From Sphingobium lactosutens (GTDB lineage: Bacteria > Pseudomonadota > Alphaproteobacteria > Sphingomonadales > Sphingomonadaceae), in the NCBI RefSeq assembly GCF_013393185.1, contig NZ_QJQX01000035.1, positions 1 through 64,000 on the forward strand: a stretch of 64,000 bases of DNA, read 5' to 3'. How positions within the stretch are numbered: position 1 is the first letter of the stretch; each line of letters begins with the position of its first letter. The notes under the pieces are model-generated. The model was not told where the DNA came from. It saw only the letters and a list, made by a program, of their open reading frames with translations, and searched no databases. Below are positions 41,305-51,062 of the stretch, piece by piece. Position numbers and translations under genes: made by a program.

Positions 41305-42597
41305 TCACACCGTCGCGAGTTGCTGCTGCTGCCCGCGATTGATGAGCAGCACCATCCCCGCACCGATCAGGCAGAGTATGCCCGCGCCGATGAAGGCGGG
41401 CATATAACTCTGCCACACCGTCCGCGACAGGCCACCACCCAGCGCCGCGCTGGCCGCGCCCAACTGATGTCCGGCGAAGATCCAGCCGAAGACGATGTTC
41501 GCCCTTTCCGGGCCGAAGCGCTGGGCGGTCAGCTTGACCGTCGGCGGCACCGTTGCCACCCAGTCCAGGCCGTAGAAGACCGCGAAGATCGACAGGCTGT
41601 AGAGCGAGAAATCGCTGAACGGCAGATAGAGCAGCGACAGCCCGCGCAGCCCATAATACCAGAAGAGGAGCCAGCGATTGTCGAACCGGTCGCTCAGCCA
41701 TCCCGATGCCAGCGTGCCGCCGAAATCGAACAGCCCCATCATCGCCAGCATCGACGCTGCACCGACCGCCGCTAGCCCGTAATCCCCGCACAGCGATATG
41801 AAATGGGTCTGCACCAGCCCGTTGGTGCTGGCGCCGCAGATGTAGAAGGAAAGGAAGAGGATCCAGAAGGTCGGCACGCGCGCCGCATCGCGCAACACGG
41901 CGAGCGGCATGACAAGCAGCGCGCCGAAGCTCGCGGGCAGGGGCGGAGCGGGCTGCACCTGATTCTCGCCATAAGGGGCAATGCCCAGATCGGATGGCCG
42001 GTCGCGCATCAGCAGGATGACGACGACCGCCGCCAGCAGGATCGCGCCACACACCAGCAGCAGTGCGGTGCGCCAGCCATGCGATTCGGTCAGGCCGGCG
42101 AGTAGCGGCAGGAAGGCAAGCTGACCCGTGGCGGTGCTGGCCGACAGCAGCCCCATGACGAGGCCGCGCCGCTGCCCGAACCAGCGCGTAGCGACCGTCG
42201 CGCCCAGCACCATGGCGGTTAGGCCCGTGCCGATCCCGATCACCACGCCCCAGAGCAGCACCAGTTGCCACAGCTGCGTCATGCCCAGTGACAGCAGCAT
42301 TCCGCCTATCACGATCGACAGCGAAATCAGCATCATCCGCCGCACGCCGAAGCGGTTCATGAAGGCGGCGGCAAACGGCCCCATGCCGCCGAACAGCAGG
42401 AAGCGAATGGCGAGTGCGCCGCTGATGTCGGCCGCGCTCCAGCCAAACTCCTTCTGCAACGGCACGATGAACACGCCCGGCGCGCCGACCGCCCCCGCGA
42501 CCACCAGCATGGTAAGGAAGGTCGCGCCGACCACCGCCCAGCCATAATGGATGTTGCGCGCGGACAGGCGGCTGGCAAAAGCAGTCGACAGCATCAA
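41305..42597 (-). CDS. MFS transporter
   Basis: A 430-aa permease with 12 predicted helices of the major facilitator superfamily; the opening NIHYGWAVVGATFLTMLV and the loop-2 motif FMNRFGVRRMML resemble the monocarboxylate/oxalate-type branch. The substrate cannot be read from sequence. It is divergently arranged with the TetR gene, which probably represses it. The start lies 84 bp from the TetR start, over a small palindrome. Confidence 0.9.
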   Translation of the reverse strand: MMLSTAFASRLSARNIHYGWAVVGATFLTMLVVAGAVGAPGVFIVPLQKEFGWSAADISGALAIRFLLFGGMGPFAAAFMNRFGVRRMMLISLSIVIGGMLLSLGMTQLWQLVLLWGVVIGIGTGLTAMVLGATVATRWFGQRRGLVMGLLSASTATGQLAFLPLLAGLTESHGWRTALLLVCGAILLAAVVVILLMRDRPSDLGIAPYGENQVQPAPPLPASFGALLVMPLAVLRDAARVPTFWILFLSFYICGASTNGLVQTHFISLCGDYGLAAVGAASMLAMMGLFDFGGTLASGWLSDRFDNRWLLFWYYGLRGLSLLYLPFSDFSLYSLSIFAVFYGLDWVATVPPTVKLTAQRFGPERANIVFGWIFAGHQLGAASAALGGGLSRTVWQSYMPAFIGAGILCLIGAGMVLLINRGQQQQLATV

Positions 42598-42631
42598 TTT
42601 CCCTTCTGGGTGACGATCGGACTGGCGTTAA

Positions 42632-42645
42632 ATGATAGTCATCAT
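42632..42645. promoter_or_regulatory. candidate TetR operator
   Basis: ATGAT (42632-42636) and ATCAT (42641-42645) form a short palindrome with a 4-nt centre in the 84-bp region between the divergent MFS and TetR genes, next to a TATATAAGG that could be a -10 element. Assigned by position and symmetry. Confidence 0.4.
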
Positions 42646-42681
42646 ATATAAGGTCAAGAGGCCAATTTTAGAAAGCAGGCT

Positions 42682-43245
42682 ATGAAAGTCAGTCGCGAGC
42701 AAGCCGCGCGCAATCGCGAGAAGGTCGTGGATACAGCCTCCCGCCTGTTCCGCGCTCGCGGCGTCGAGGGCGTCGGCATTGGTGAGGTGATGCGCGAATG
42801 CGGCCTCACCCATGGCGGCTTCTACAACCAGTTCGAATCGAAGGAGGCACTGGCTGCCGAAGCTTGCGCCGCATCGCTTGCCCGCAGCGTTTCGCGCTGG
42901 AGGGAAGTCGTTGCCGAAGCAGGCGAAGGCGATGCTGCAAAGGCGCTCGCGGCCAATTATCTCAGCGCGCGCAACCGCGATGCGCCGGAAACAGGTTGCG
43001 CGCTGATCGCGCTCGGCCCTGACGCGGCGCGGCGTGGCGGGGATCTGGGCGGTGCGTTTCGCCAGGGGTTCGAGGAACTGACCGGGATATTGCAGCAGTC
43101 CGCATCGGGCATGACGCGGCAGGACGCGCTGGCCCGCATGGCGCAAATGGTCGGCGCGATGGTGATGGCGCGCGGCGTCGCGGATATGGCGCTCTCGGAC
43201 GAGATACTGGCTGCGGTCCGCAAGGCGCTGGATGTAGACGAATGA
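42682..43245 (+). CDS. TetR/AcrR-family transcriptional regulator
   Basis: A 187-aa repressor with an N-terminal HTH (REKVVDTASRLFRARGVEGV, IGEVMRECGLTHGGFYNQFE) and a helical ligand-binding domain with CALIALGPDAARRGGD. The THGGFYNQF recognition helix is typical of the NemR-like subgroup. Probably controls the divergent MFS transporter and itself. Its stop overlaps the next ATG (ATGA). Confidence 0.9.
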   Translation: MKVSREQAARNREKVVDTASRLFRARGVEGVGIGEVMRECGLTHGGFYNQFESKEALAAEACAASLARSVSRWREVVAEAGEGDAAKALAANYLSARNRDAPETGCALIALGPDAARRGGDLGGAFRQGFEELTGILQQSASGMTRQDALARMAQMVGAMVMARGVADMALSDEILAAVRKALDVDE

Positions 43246-43715
43246 ACGGCTGGCGCCCGATGCGCACGGAGGATGTCGCCGCAGTGGCCGCTATGTCCGA
43301 CGCGATACATGGCAGCTATACCGAACGGGCCGAGGTCTATGCGGAGCGACTGGCGCTCTATCCGGCGGGTTGCTTCCTGTTGGCGGGGGAGGGCGAGGCG
43401 CTGGGCTATCTCGTCAGCCATCCCTGGCGTGGCACGCAGCAGCCTGCGTTGGACCGGCTTTTGGAGTCTTTGCCGGCGCCGGCCGACCATTATTATCTCC
43501 ATGACCTGGCCTTACTGCCCGAAGCGCGTGGTAGCGGTGCGGCGCAGGCAGCGGTCGGCCTCGTGCTGGATCAGGCGCGCACGGCGGGTTTCGGTCGGGT
43601 TGCGCTGACCGCAGTCAATGGCGCGGACATCTTCTGGCGGCGGCAGGGCTTCCGGCCGGTGGCGGAGGCGGGCGCCTATGGGGCGGGTAGTCTCGCCATG
43701 GAACTGTTGATCTGA
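43242..43715 (+). CDS. GNAT-family N-acetyltransferase
   Basis: A 157-aa GNAT protein. Acetyl-CoA motif: LHDLALLPEARGSGAAQAAV, with TAVNGADIFWRRQGFRPV at the C-terminal side. Substrate unknown. It is translationally coupled to the TetR gene by a 4-nt overlap, suggesting a shared detoxification or resistance role with the MFS pump. Confidence 0.85.
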   Translation: MNGWRPMRTEDVAAVAAMSDAIHGSYTERAEVYAERLALYPAGCFLLAGEGEALGYLVSHPWRGTQQPALDRLLESLPAPADHYYLHDLALLPEARGSGAAQAAVGLVLDQARTAGFGRVALTAVNGADIFWRRQGFRPVAEAGAYGAGSLAMELLI

Positions 43716-43760
43716 CGACGGGATGACAGCCACCCCAGGGAAGGGTGGCTGCCCATGCGA

Positions 43761-44000
43761 TCAAAGCCAGCTACGACCGTCGGGGCCGGCGCAACCATAA
43801 GGCGGTAGTTGATTGGCGAAACGCGCCTGCATCTTGTGACAACCCCAGCTCCGCAACGGCGAGGGCATATAGCCGTTCAGCGCGATGCCGACTTCATCAT
43901 AGGGGGTCTCCCCGTGCGCGACATACATATACCAGCGGCCACCGAACATCACGATGACGCCGACGATAATGACTGTAATAACCTGTAGAAATTTCTGCAT
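43761..44000 (-). CDS. small membrane-anchored hypothetical protein, 79 aa
   Basis: Starts MQKFLQVITVIIVGVIVMFG, a single N-terminal hydrophobic helix, followed by a polar domain with two cysteines (RSWGCHKMQARF, PPYGCAGPDG) that may be periplasmic and disulfide-linked. ATG 43998-44000 follows GGAATAAAA. No family recognised. Confidence 0.7.
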   Translation of the reverse strand: MQKFLQVITVIIVGVIVMFGGRWYMYVAHGETPYDEVGIALNGYMPSPLRSWGCHKMQARFANQLPPYGCAGPDGRSWL

Positions 44001-44095
44001 TTTTATTCCGTAGAAAGGGAAGGGGGCGAAGGCCTTGCCGCGCGCCCTGACCTGGATCAACCCCCTTAACCATCTCTGTCCCGCGAGGACGGCAA

Positions 44096-44124
44096 CAAAA
44101 AAGCCCCGGATCGCTCCGGGGCTT
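44096..44124 (-). terminator. rho-independent terminator after rpoH
   Basis: On the minus strand AAGCCCCGGA (44115-44124) pairs with TCCGGGGCTT (44101-44110), loop GCGA, followed by a run of T. It lies 24 bp beyond the rpoH stop. Confidence 0.9.
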
Positions 44125-44147
44125 CGTCATTGCGGGGTTTGGCCCGT

Positions 44148-45059
44148 TCAGGCGGCGGCGAAGCGCGCCATCTTTTCCAGCCTGCCGCCGGCGATGCGCA
44201 TCATCGCCTTTTGCAGCTTCTCGAAGGCGCGGACCTCGATCTGGCGGACGCGTTCGCGGCTGACGCCATAGACCTGGGAGAGTTCCTCCAATGTCTTCGG
44301 CTCTTCGGCCAGGCGGCGTTCGGCGAGGATATGCTTTTCGCGATCATTCAGATCGGTCATCGCCTCGACCAGCATTTCGTGACGCTGGGTCCGTTCCTGT
44401 TCGTCCGCAACGCGTTCATCCTGGAGCGGGTCGTTATCCTGCAACCAGTCCTGCCACTGGCCGTCACCATCCTCGCGCATGGGCACGTTGAGCGAGGTGT
44501 CACCGCCCATCGCCATGCGACGGTTCATGGAAACGACGTCATCCTCGGACACGCCCAGATCGGTCGCGATCTTGGTCACATCCTCCGGGCGTAGATCGCC
44601 GTCCTCGAACGCCTCGATATTGTTCTTCATCCGGCGCAGGTTGAAGAAGAGCTTCTTCTGCGACGCGGTGGTGCCCATCTTGACGAGCGACCAGCTGCGC
44701 AGGATGAATTCTTGGATCGATGCACGAATCCACCACATGGCATAGGTCGCCAGGCGGAAGCCGCGTTCGGCCTCGAACTTCTTCACGCCCTGCATCAGGC
44801 CGATATTGCCTTCGCTGATCAGTTCGCTGACCGGCAGGCCGTAGCCACGATAGCCCATGGCGATCTTGGCCACCAGCCGCAGGTGCGACGTGACGAGCTG
44901 CGCAGCGGCTTCGGGGTCCTGATGTTCCTCGTAGCGCTTCGCCAGCATATATTCCTGCTCAGGGGTGAGCAGCGGAAACTTGCGAATTTCCGACAGATAG
45001 CGGTTGAGGCTGGCTTCACCGCCCAGCGCCGGAACCGCGGGGACATTGCTCCTGGCCAT
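44148..45059 (-). CDS. rpoH: heat-shock sigma factor RpoH (sigma-32)
   Basis: Directs RNA polymerase to heat-shock promoters such as those of clpP, groEL and dnaK. The 303-aa protein has region 2 with YGLPVSELISEGNIGLMQGV and TYAMWWIRASIQEFILRSWS, the RpoH-box-like QKKLFFNLRRMKN, and region 4 HTH (LEELSQVYGVSRERVRQIEV). ATG 45057-45059 follows AAAGGTGAAGAC. An upstream ATG 21 nt earlier would cover the ribosome site. Confidence 0.96.
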   Translation of the reverse strand: MARSNVPAVPALGGEASLNRYLSEIRKFPLLTPEQEYMLAKRYEEHQDPEAAAQLVTSHLRLVAKIAMGYRGYGLPVSELISEGNIGLMQGVKKFEAERGFRLATYAMWWIRASIQEFILRSWSLVKMGTTASQKKLFFNLRRMKNNIEAFEDGDLRPEDVTKIATDLGVSEDDVVSMNRRMAMGGDTSLNVPMREDGDGQWQDWLQDNDPLQDERVADEQERTQRHEMLVEAMTDLNDREKHILAERRLAEEPKTLEELSQVYGVSRERVRQIEVRAFEKLQKAMMRIAGGRLEKMARFAAA

Positions 45060-45136
45060 GTCTTCACCTTTCCCTTTCATTGCGCGGCGGGACCCAGAAG
45101 AGGCGTCACAGGCGCCGTCGCAAAACTTGTCCTACT

Positions 45137-46090
45137 TTATACGTGAAGCTCGCTTAACAGTTCCTGCATGTCGGCTGGCAACACACTTTGAAACATTAGG
45201 GGCTTTTCCGTTGCCGGATGTATGAACCCCAGTGTTTTGGCGTGCAATGCCTGCCTTTTGAAACCCAGCGTTTCCAGTATTGATTTGAAACCTTTTCTTT
45301 CTCTACCGTAAACCGGGTCGCCGATCAAGGGGTGCCCGAGATGCGCCATATGGACGCGGACCTGGTGGGTCCGGCCGGTTTCAAGCCGGCATTCCACCAT
45401 CGCCGCACCCTTGAGGTGTTCCACGGTGCGATAATGGGTGACGGCATGTTTGCCGCGCCCTTCCCGATGAACCGCCATCTTCTTTCGATCAGCGTCGGAT
45501 CGTCCGATCCATGTATCGACTGTGCCGCTGCCCGGCAACGGAACGCCGTAGACGATCGCGGCATAAAGCCTGTCTATGCTGTGGTCCTTGAACTGACGCG
45601 CCAGTCCTTCATGTGCCCTGTCGGTCTTGGCAACGACCAACAGGCCGGAAGTATCCTTGTCGATGCGATGAACGATGCCGGGGCGCGCCACCCCCCCGAT
45701 GCCGGACAATTGGCCGGCGCAATGATGGAGCAGCGCGTTGACCAATGTCCCGTCCAGATTGCCGGCCGCCGGATGGACGACCAGTCCGGCGGGCTTGTCG
45801 ACGACGATCAGTTCCGCATCCTCATGGATGATGACGAGCGGAATATCCTGCGCCACTGTGTCCAGCGGAACCGGCGGCGGCAGGGTGATGGTATAGAGTT
45901 GCCCGGCGACGACCTTTGCCGAGGCATTGATCTTTGCGGTCTGGGGGCTGCGTACCTGGCCTTCGCCGATCAACGCCTTCAGCCGCTCGCGCGACAGGTC
46001 AGGCAGCAGATCGGCCAGTGCGCGGTCCAGCCGCAGCCCATGCTGGGCTTCGCCGATCGCCGCTTCGATGATGGAATCCCCCGGAACCAT
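45137..46090 (-). CDS. rluD: 23S rRNA pseudouridine synthase (RluD family)
   Basis: Isomerises uridines in helix 69 of 23S rRNA. The 317-aa protein has an N-terminal S4 domain (LRLDRALADLLPDLSRERLK) and the RluA-type catalytic motif GIVHRIDKDTSGLLVVAK with the active-site Asp in HRIDKDTSG, plus LETGRTHQVRVHMAHLGHPL. Start ATG 46088-46090 lies only 17 bp from the divergent JAMM gene. Confidence 0.93.
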   Translation of the reverse strand: MVPGDSIIEAAIGEAQHGLRLDRALADLLPDLSRERLKALIGEGQVRSPQTAKINASAKVVAGQLYTITLPPPVPLDTVAQDIPLVIIHEDAELIVVDKPAGLVVHPAAGNLDGTLVNALLHHCAGQLSGIGGVARPGIVHRIDKDTSGLLVVAKTDRAHEGLARQFKDHSIDRLYAAIVYGVPLPGSGTVDTWIGRSDADRKKMAVHREGRGKHAVTHYRTVEHLKGAAMVECRLETGRTHQVRVHMAHLGHPLIGDPVYGRERKGFKSILETLGFKRQALHAKTLGFIHPATEKPLMFQSVLPADMQELLSELHV

Positions 46091-46107
46091 GGACTAGGGA
46101 TGTAGGA

Positions 46108-46512
46108 ATGATGGTTGCGATATCAAGAGGGATTCTGGAACAAATCGTGGCCTTGGGCGTGGCGCGCCCGGCGGAGGAGGTGTGCGGCCTGCTGCTGGGA
46201 CAAGCGGGGGCGATCGAGGCCATTCTCCCGGCTGCCAATGTCGCGCCCGATCCGGCACGTCATTTCGAACTGGACCCGGCCGCGCTGATCGCGGCGCATC
46301 GGGCGGCGCGGGCGGGCGGGCCGGCGATCATCGGCCATTATCATTCGCATCCCTCCGGTGTCGCCATTCCCTCGGCAACGGATACGGCCTGCGCCTCGCC
46401 CGATGGCAGCCTTTGGCTCGTTGTCGGGGGCAAGGAGGCCCGGCTTTGGCGGGCAGAGCCGGATAGGATGGTTAATGTGCAATTTGTCGAAGTGCCGCTC
46501 GATATAAGGTGA
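46108..46512 (+). CDS. JAMM/MPN-domain (Mov34-type) metalloprotease-like protein
   Basis: A 134-aa single-domain protein with the JAMM zinc motif: Glu23/24 (PAEEVCGLLLG), His79-x-His81-Pro (GHYHSHPSG) and Asp92 (IPSATD). Bacterial stand-alone JAMM proteins may cleave isopeptide or C-terminal extensions of ubiquitin-like sulfur carriers (ThiS/MoaD). No such carrier gene is adjacent. ATG 46108 or the adjacent ATG. Divergent from rluD. Confidence 0.85.
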   Translation: MMVAISRGILEQIVALGVARPAEEVCGLLLGQAGAIEAILPAANVAPDPARHFELDPAALIAAHRAARAGGPAIIGHYHSHPSGVAIPSATDTACASPDGSLWLVVGGKEARLWRAEPDRMVNVQFVEVPLDIR

Positions 46513-46608
46513 GCGAAAGGCGGTGAGCCGGGCTTGCATCGGGCGACGCGGCGGCGCATTAGCCGAATACATCCTTTGAATTTCCCTTATTCGGCGATCC
46601 TTATCCGC

Positions 46609-47256
46609 ATGACGAACCCGACCGACAGCATCGAATTTGCCAGCCTGCTCTGTTCGCGCCTGTGCCATGACCTGCTCAGCCCGGTCGGTGCGCTCAACAA
46701 CGGGCTGGAACTGATGGCGGATGAAAATGATCCGGAAATGCGGGAACGCTGTCTGGAGCTGCTGGGCGACAGTGCCCGGACGTCGGCCAACAAGCTGAAA
46801 TTCTTCCGTCTGGCCTTCGGCTCCGCCGGTGGCTTTGGCGAGGCCGTTCCGCCGCATGAGGCCAAGGTCGCGATCGAGGGCATGTTTGCCGGATCGGGCC
46901 GGGTCAAGGTCGGCTGGATGGTCGAGGAAAAGATGCTGGGCAAGCTGGCGTCCAAGATTCTGCTCAACCTTGCGCTGATCGCGGGCGATGCGCTGGTGCG
47001 CGGCGGGCAACTGGATATCGGCGTGGAAAGCCGGCCTGGCGTGACCGAGATCGTGGTGCGGGCGGAGGGGCCGAAGGTGGTCCTCGACCCGGATCTGCGT
47101 GGGGCGCTGGCCGGCACGCTGCCGATAGAGGGGCTGGCGTCGCGCACGGCGGCGGCCTGGATGGTGCGACAACTGGTTGCCCAGACGGGCGGCGATATCG
47201 TACTTTCGCCTCCGGGTGAACCCACCCTCCTGTTCGGTGCGGTTATTCCGGGTTGA
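46609..47256 (+). CDS. chpT: histidine phosphotransferase ChpT
   Basis: Shuttles phosphate from the CckA kinase to CtrA and CpdR in the alphaproteobacterial cell-cycle and motility pathway. The 215-aa protein starts MTNPTDSIEFASLLCSRLCH with the phospho-accepting His20 in LCHDLLSPVGALNNG, and has a degenerate HATPase-like C-terminal domain without ATP-binding motifs. Start chosen to place the DHp helix at the N-terminus. Its 3' end overlaps the convergent DUF4269 gene by 14 bp. Confidence 0.88.
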   Translation: MTNPTDSIEFASLLCSRLCHDLLSPVGALNNGLELMADENDPEMRERCLELLGDSARTSANKLKFFRLAFGSAGGFGEAVPPHEAKVAIEGMFAGSGRVKVGWMVEEKMLGKLASKILLNLALIAGDALVRGGQLDIGVESRPGVTEIVVRAEGPKVVLDPDLRGALAGTLPIEGLASRTAAAWMVRQLVAQTGGDIVLSPPGEPTLLFGAVIPG

Positions 47257-47812
47257 TCCGGGGATCAGGCGGGGGCAGGATTTCCGCTCGCCTCTTCCGC
47301 TGACGGTGTATCAGTTCGCGCAGGGCATCATCATCCTGCCGCTCCAGTTCCAGCAGCGCGGCATAGGGATCGCCGTTCAGGCCGAGCAATCTGCCAAATG
47401 CCGGTTCTGTTTTCAGTCCCTGATTGCGTAAAATATTGATTTCATGTCGTAATATTCCACCGCCAAGCGTCAGCAGGCGGCGTTCGACCTCATAATGCCG
47501 CCAGCCATGTTGCCGGGTGACAGGGATGGGCTGGCCGAAAATCTCGAACGCCCAGCCATGGGCGACGAAGCCACAGATGATGGCGTCCAGCTCATCGTGA
47601 CGGCGCAGCGCAAAACCCGCCATTGCACTGAAGTTGTCGGTCAGGGTGCGGATGAAGGCGTCGCCGTCGCGGACTTCGCAAACTATGTCCAGATCGCTGT
47701 CGGGCATCGCGATGCCGAGCGGCGGCGTGCCGACGAGATGGGGGGAGAAGGGGGCAAGTACCTCCATCACGCCGCTGCGTGCAAGCGCGTCGCGATAGTC
47801 CGGGCGAGTCAC
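47243..47812 (-). CDS. DUF4269 family protein
   Basis: A 189-aa protein with the family signature VMEVLAPFSPHLVGTPPLGI and DSDLDIVCEV, a nucleotidyltransferase-like GS...DxD arrangement. Later HGWAFEIFGQPIPVTRQHGW is also typical. Function unknown; possibly a nucleotidyltransferase. Start GTG 47810-47812 overlaps the nitronate monooxygenase stop as GTGA, so the two are coupled. Confidence 0.85.
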   Translation of the reverse strand: MTRPDYRDALARSGVMEVLAPFSPHLVGTPPLGIAMPDSDLDIVCEVRDGDAFIRTLTDNFSAMAGFALRRHDELDAIICGFVAHGWAFEIFGQPIPVTRQHGWRHYEVERRLLTLGGGILRHEINILRNQGLKTEPAFGRLLGLNGDPYAALLELERQDDDALRELIHRQRKRRAEILPPPDPRINPE

Positions 47813-48858
47813 GCCGCGCGCATCTCTGCGGCCAGCTTCGCGATTAGGTCCGCTGCCCGTAGCGCGCGGGCGAGGGGCGCGCCCTGGCCTGCCCACTGGG
47901 CGCCATAGCCGCCCTCGCCATGCGCCTTGGCGAGCTGGTTGAGCGCCTTCCCGGCATCATAGGCGATGGGATAGTCCGGCGGCGTCAACGCCGTTTCCGC
48001 GCCCCAGCCGACGAAGCGGTTGGGCAAGCAGCGCGCCGGCCGGCCGGAAATGACGCGGGTCATGTCCGTATGCGCTGCGGCCGGACTGAAGAGCGCTGCA
48101 CGATAGGCGGCGTCGGCGCTGCTTTCCGGGCAACCGATGAAGGCGGTGCCAAGCTGCGCCGCGACCGCGCCCAGATCCAGCGCGGCCCTTATCCCGCGGC
48201 CATCCATGATGCCGCCTGCTGCTATGACGGGCAGGCCCACCTGCGCCACCAGCAACCGCGTGAGCGCCACGGTGCCGAGCCGGTCGTCAGGCGCGTCGGG
48301 ATCGAAGGCACCGCGATGCCCGCCAGCCTCGAAGCCTTGTGCGACCAGCATGTCGATCCCGACGGCGCGCGCGGCATGGGCTTCGGCGAGGCTGGTGACG
48401 CTGGCGAGCAGGATGCAACCGGCCGCCTTCAGCGTTGCGACGCGCCACGGCTCCGGCAAGCCGAAATGGAAGCTGACTACTGCCGGCCGGGTTTCGGCAA
48501 GCATGGCGAGCATCGCGTCATCCTCCGCGAAGCTGCGGTAGATTTCGCGCAGGGATGCAGGGGGAGCGCCGCCGAACTGGGCAAAAAGTGGCTCCAGCGC
48601 GGCGAGCCATTGCGCCTCCACTTCGGGTTTGCTCTGCGCCGGGGCGTGGACGAAAAGATTGACGTTGAACGGGCGCTCCGTGCGCGCGCGGACGGCGGCG
48701 ATCATCTCCAGCGCGCCCTCCGCATCGACCGCCCCGACGCCGATCGATCCGAGCGCTCCTGCCTCGCTGACGGCGGCCGCCATGTCGGGCGTGGATACGC
48801 CGGCCATCGGCGCCTGAATGATGGGATGGGCGAGGCCGAGCGAGTCGAGCGGGTTCAT
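47809..48858 (-). CDS. nitronate monooxygenase (2-nitropropane dioxygenase family)
   Basis: FMN-dependent oxidation of nitronates such as propionate-3-nitronate. The 349-aa TIM-barrel protein has HPIIQAPMAGVSTPDMAAAV at the N-terminus, VSFHFGLPEP, AQGFEAGGHRGAF with the catalytic His region, and AAGGIMDGRGIRAALDLGA for FMN phosphate. ATG 48856-48858 (MNPLDSLG) was chosen over an upstream TTG. Detoxification is the usual role. Confidence 0.9.
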   Translation of the reverse strand: MNPLDSLGLAHPIIQAPMAGVSTPDMAAAVSEAGALGSIGVGAVDAEGALEMIAAVRARTERPFNVNLFVHAPAQSKPEVEAQWLAALEPLFAQFGGAPPASLREIYRSFAEDDAMLAMLAETRPAVVSFHFGLPEPWRVATLKAAGCILLASVTSLAEAHAARAVGIDMLVAQGFEAGGHRGAFDPDAPDDRLGTVALTRLLVAQVGLPVIAAGGIMDGRGIRAALDLGAVAAQLGTAFIGCPESSADAAYRAALFSPAAAHTDMTRVISGRPARCLPNRFVGWGAETALTPPDYPIAYDAGKALNQLAKAHGEGGYGAQWAGQGAPLARALRAADLIAKLAAEMRAA

Positions 48859-48906
48859 GCCGGGCAATGTGATCGGTGCAGTTCGTCATCGCAACCCGCC
48901 CAAAAA

Positions 48907-48942
48907 GGAAAAGGCCCGGCCGCATCGTTGCGACCGGGCCTT
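48907..48942 (-). terminator. rho-independent terminator after glnA
   Basis: On the minus strand AAGGCCCGG (48934-48942) pairs with CCGGGCCTT (48911-48919), with inner CGC/GCG pairing, followed by TTTTCC. It lies 38 bp after the glnA stop. Confidence 0.85.
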
Positions 48943-48979
48943 CCCGATAACCAGTCCTGAAAAGATCAGGTCCAAAAAA

Positions 48980-50392
<1,413 letters not shown>

Positions 50393-50443
50393 GTGCAATT
50401 GCCCTTCTTTCAGAAATACCCCCCCGAAGGGGTCGTGGATGCC

Positions 50444-50472
50444 AAAAATCCTGCCGGCCGATGGGCGGCAGG
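50444..50472 (-). terminator. terminator-like hairpin between glnB and glnA
   Basis: On the minus strand CCTGCCG (50466-50472) pairs with CGGCAGG (50450-50456) and is followed by ATTTTT. It stands just after the glnB stop and could let only part of the transcripts continue into glnA. Confidence 0.7.
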
Positions 50473-50484
50473 AAAAAAAACGGA

Positions 50485-50898
<414 letters not shown>

Positions 50899-50928
50899 TC
50901 ATGCCCCCCGAAGCACGCGCCGTCTCTC

Positions 50929-50951
50929 TTGGCAATCAATTACCGTGCCAA
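50929..50951. promoter_or_regulatory. inverted repeat upstream of glnB
   Basis: TTGGCA (50929-50934) and TGCCAA (50946-50951) are symmetric. On the minus strand the right half also reads TTGGCACG-N4-TTGAT, one base from the sigma-54 -24/-12 consensus (TTGC expected). It is 106-128 bp upstream of the glnB start. Confidence 0.35.
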
Positions 50952-50998
50952 ATGGCGAATCGCTAGGACTGCTTTCGGCGATGCAGCAATCTTTGTCC

Positions 50999-51023
50999 AT
51001 ATTGCCCGGATTCCGGGCAATAT
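50999..51023. promoter_or_regulatory. 25-bp near-perfect palindrome between map and glnB
   Basis: ATATTGCCCGG (50999-51009) and CCGGGCAATAT (51013-51023) are perfectly complementary across a 3-nt centre. No T-run follows on either strand, so it is not a standard terminator for map. A regulator-binding site controlling glnBA is the simplest reading. Confidence 0.5.
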
Positions 51024-51062
51024 CATGACTCATTGCCTCTTTTTTGGGCAGTGTTCCGATGA

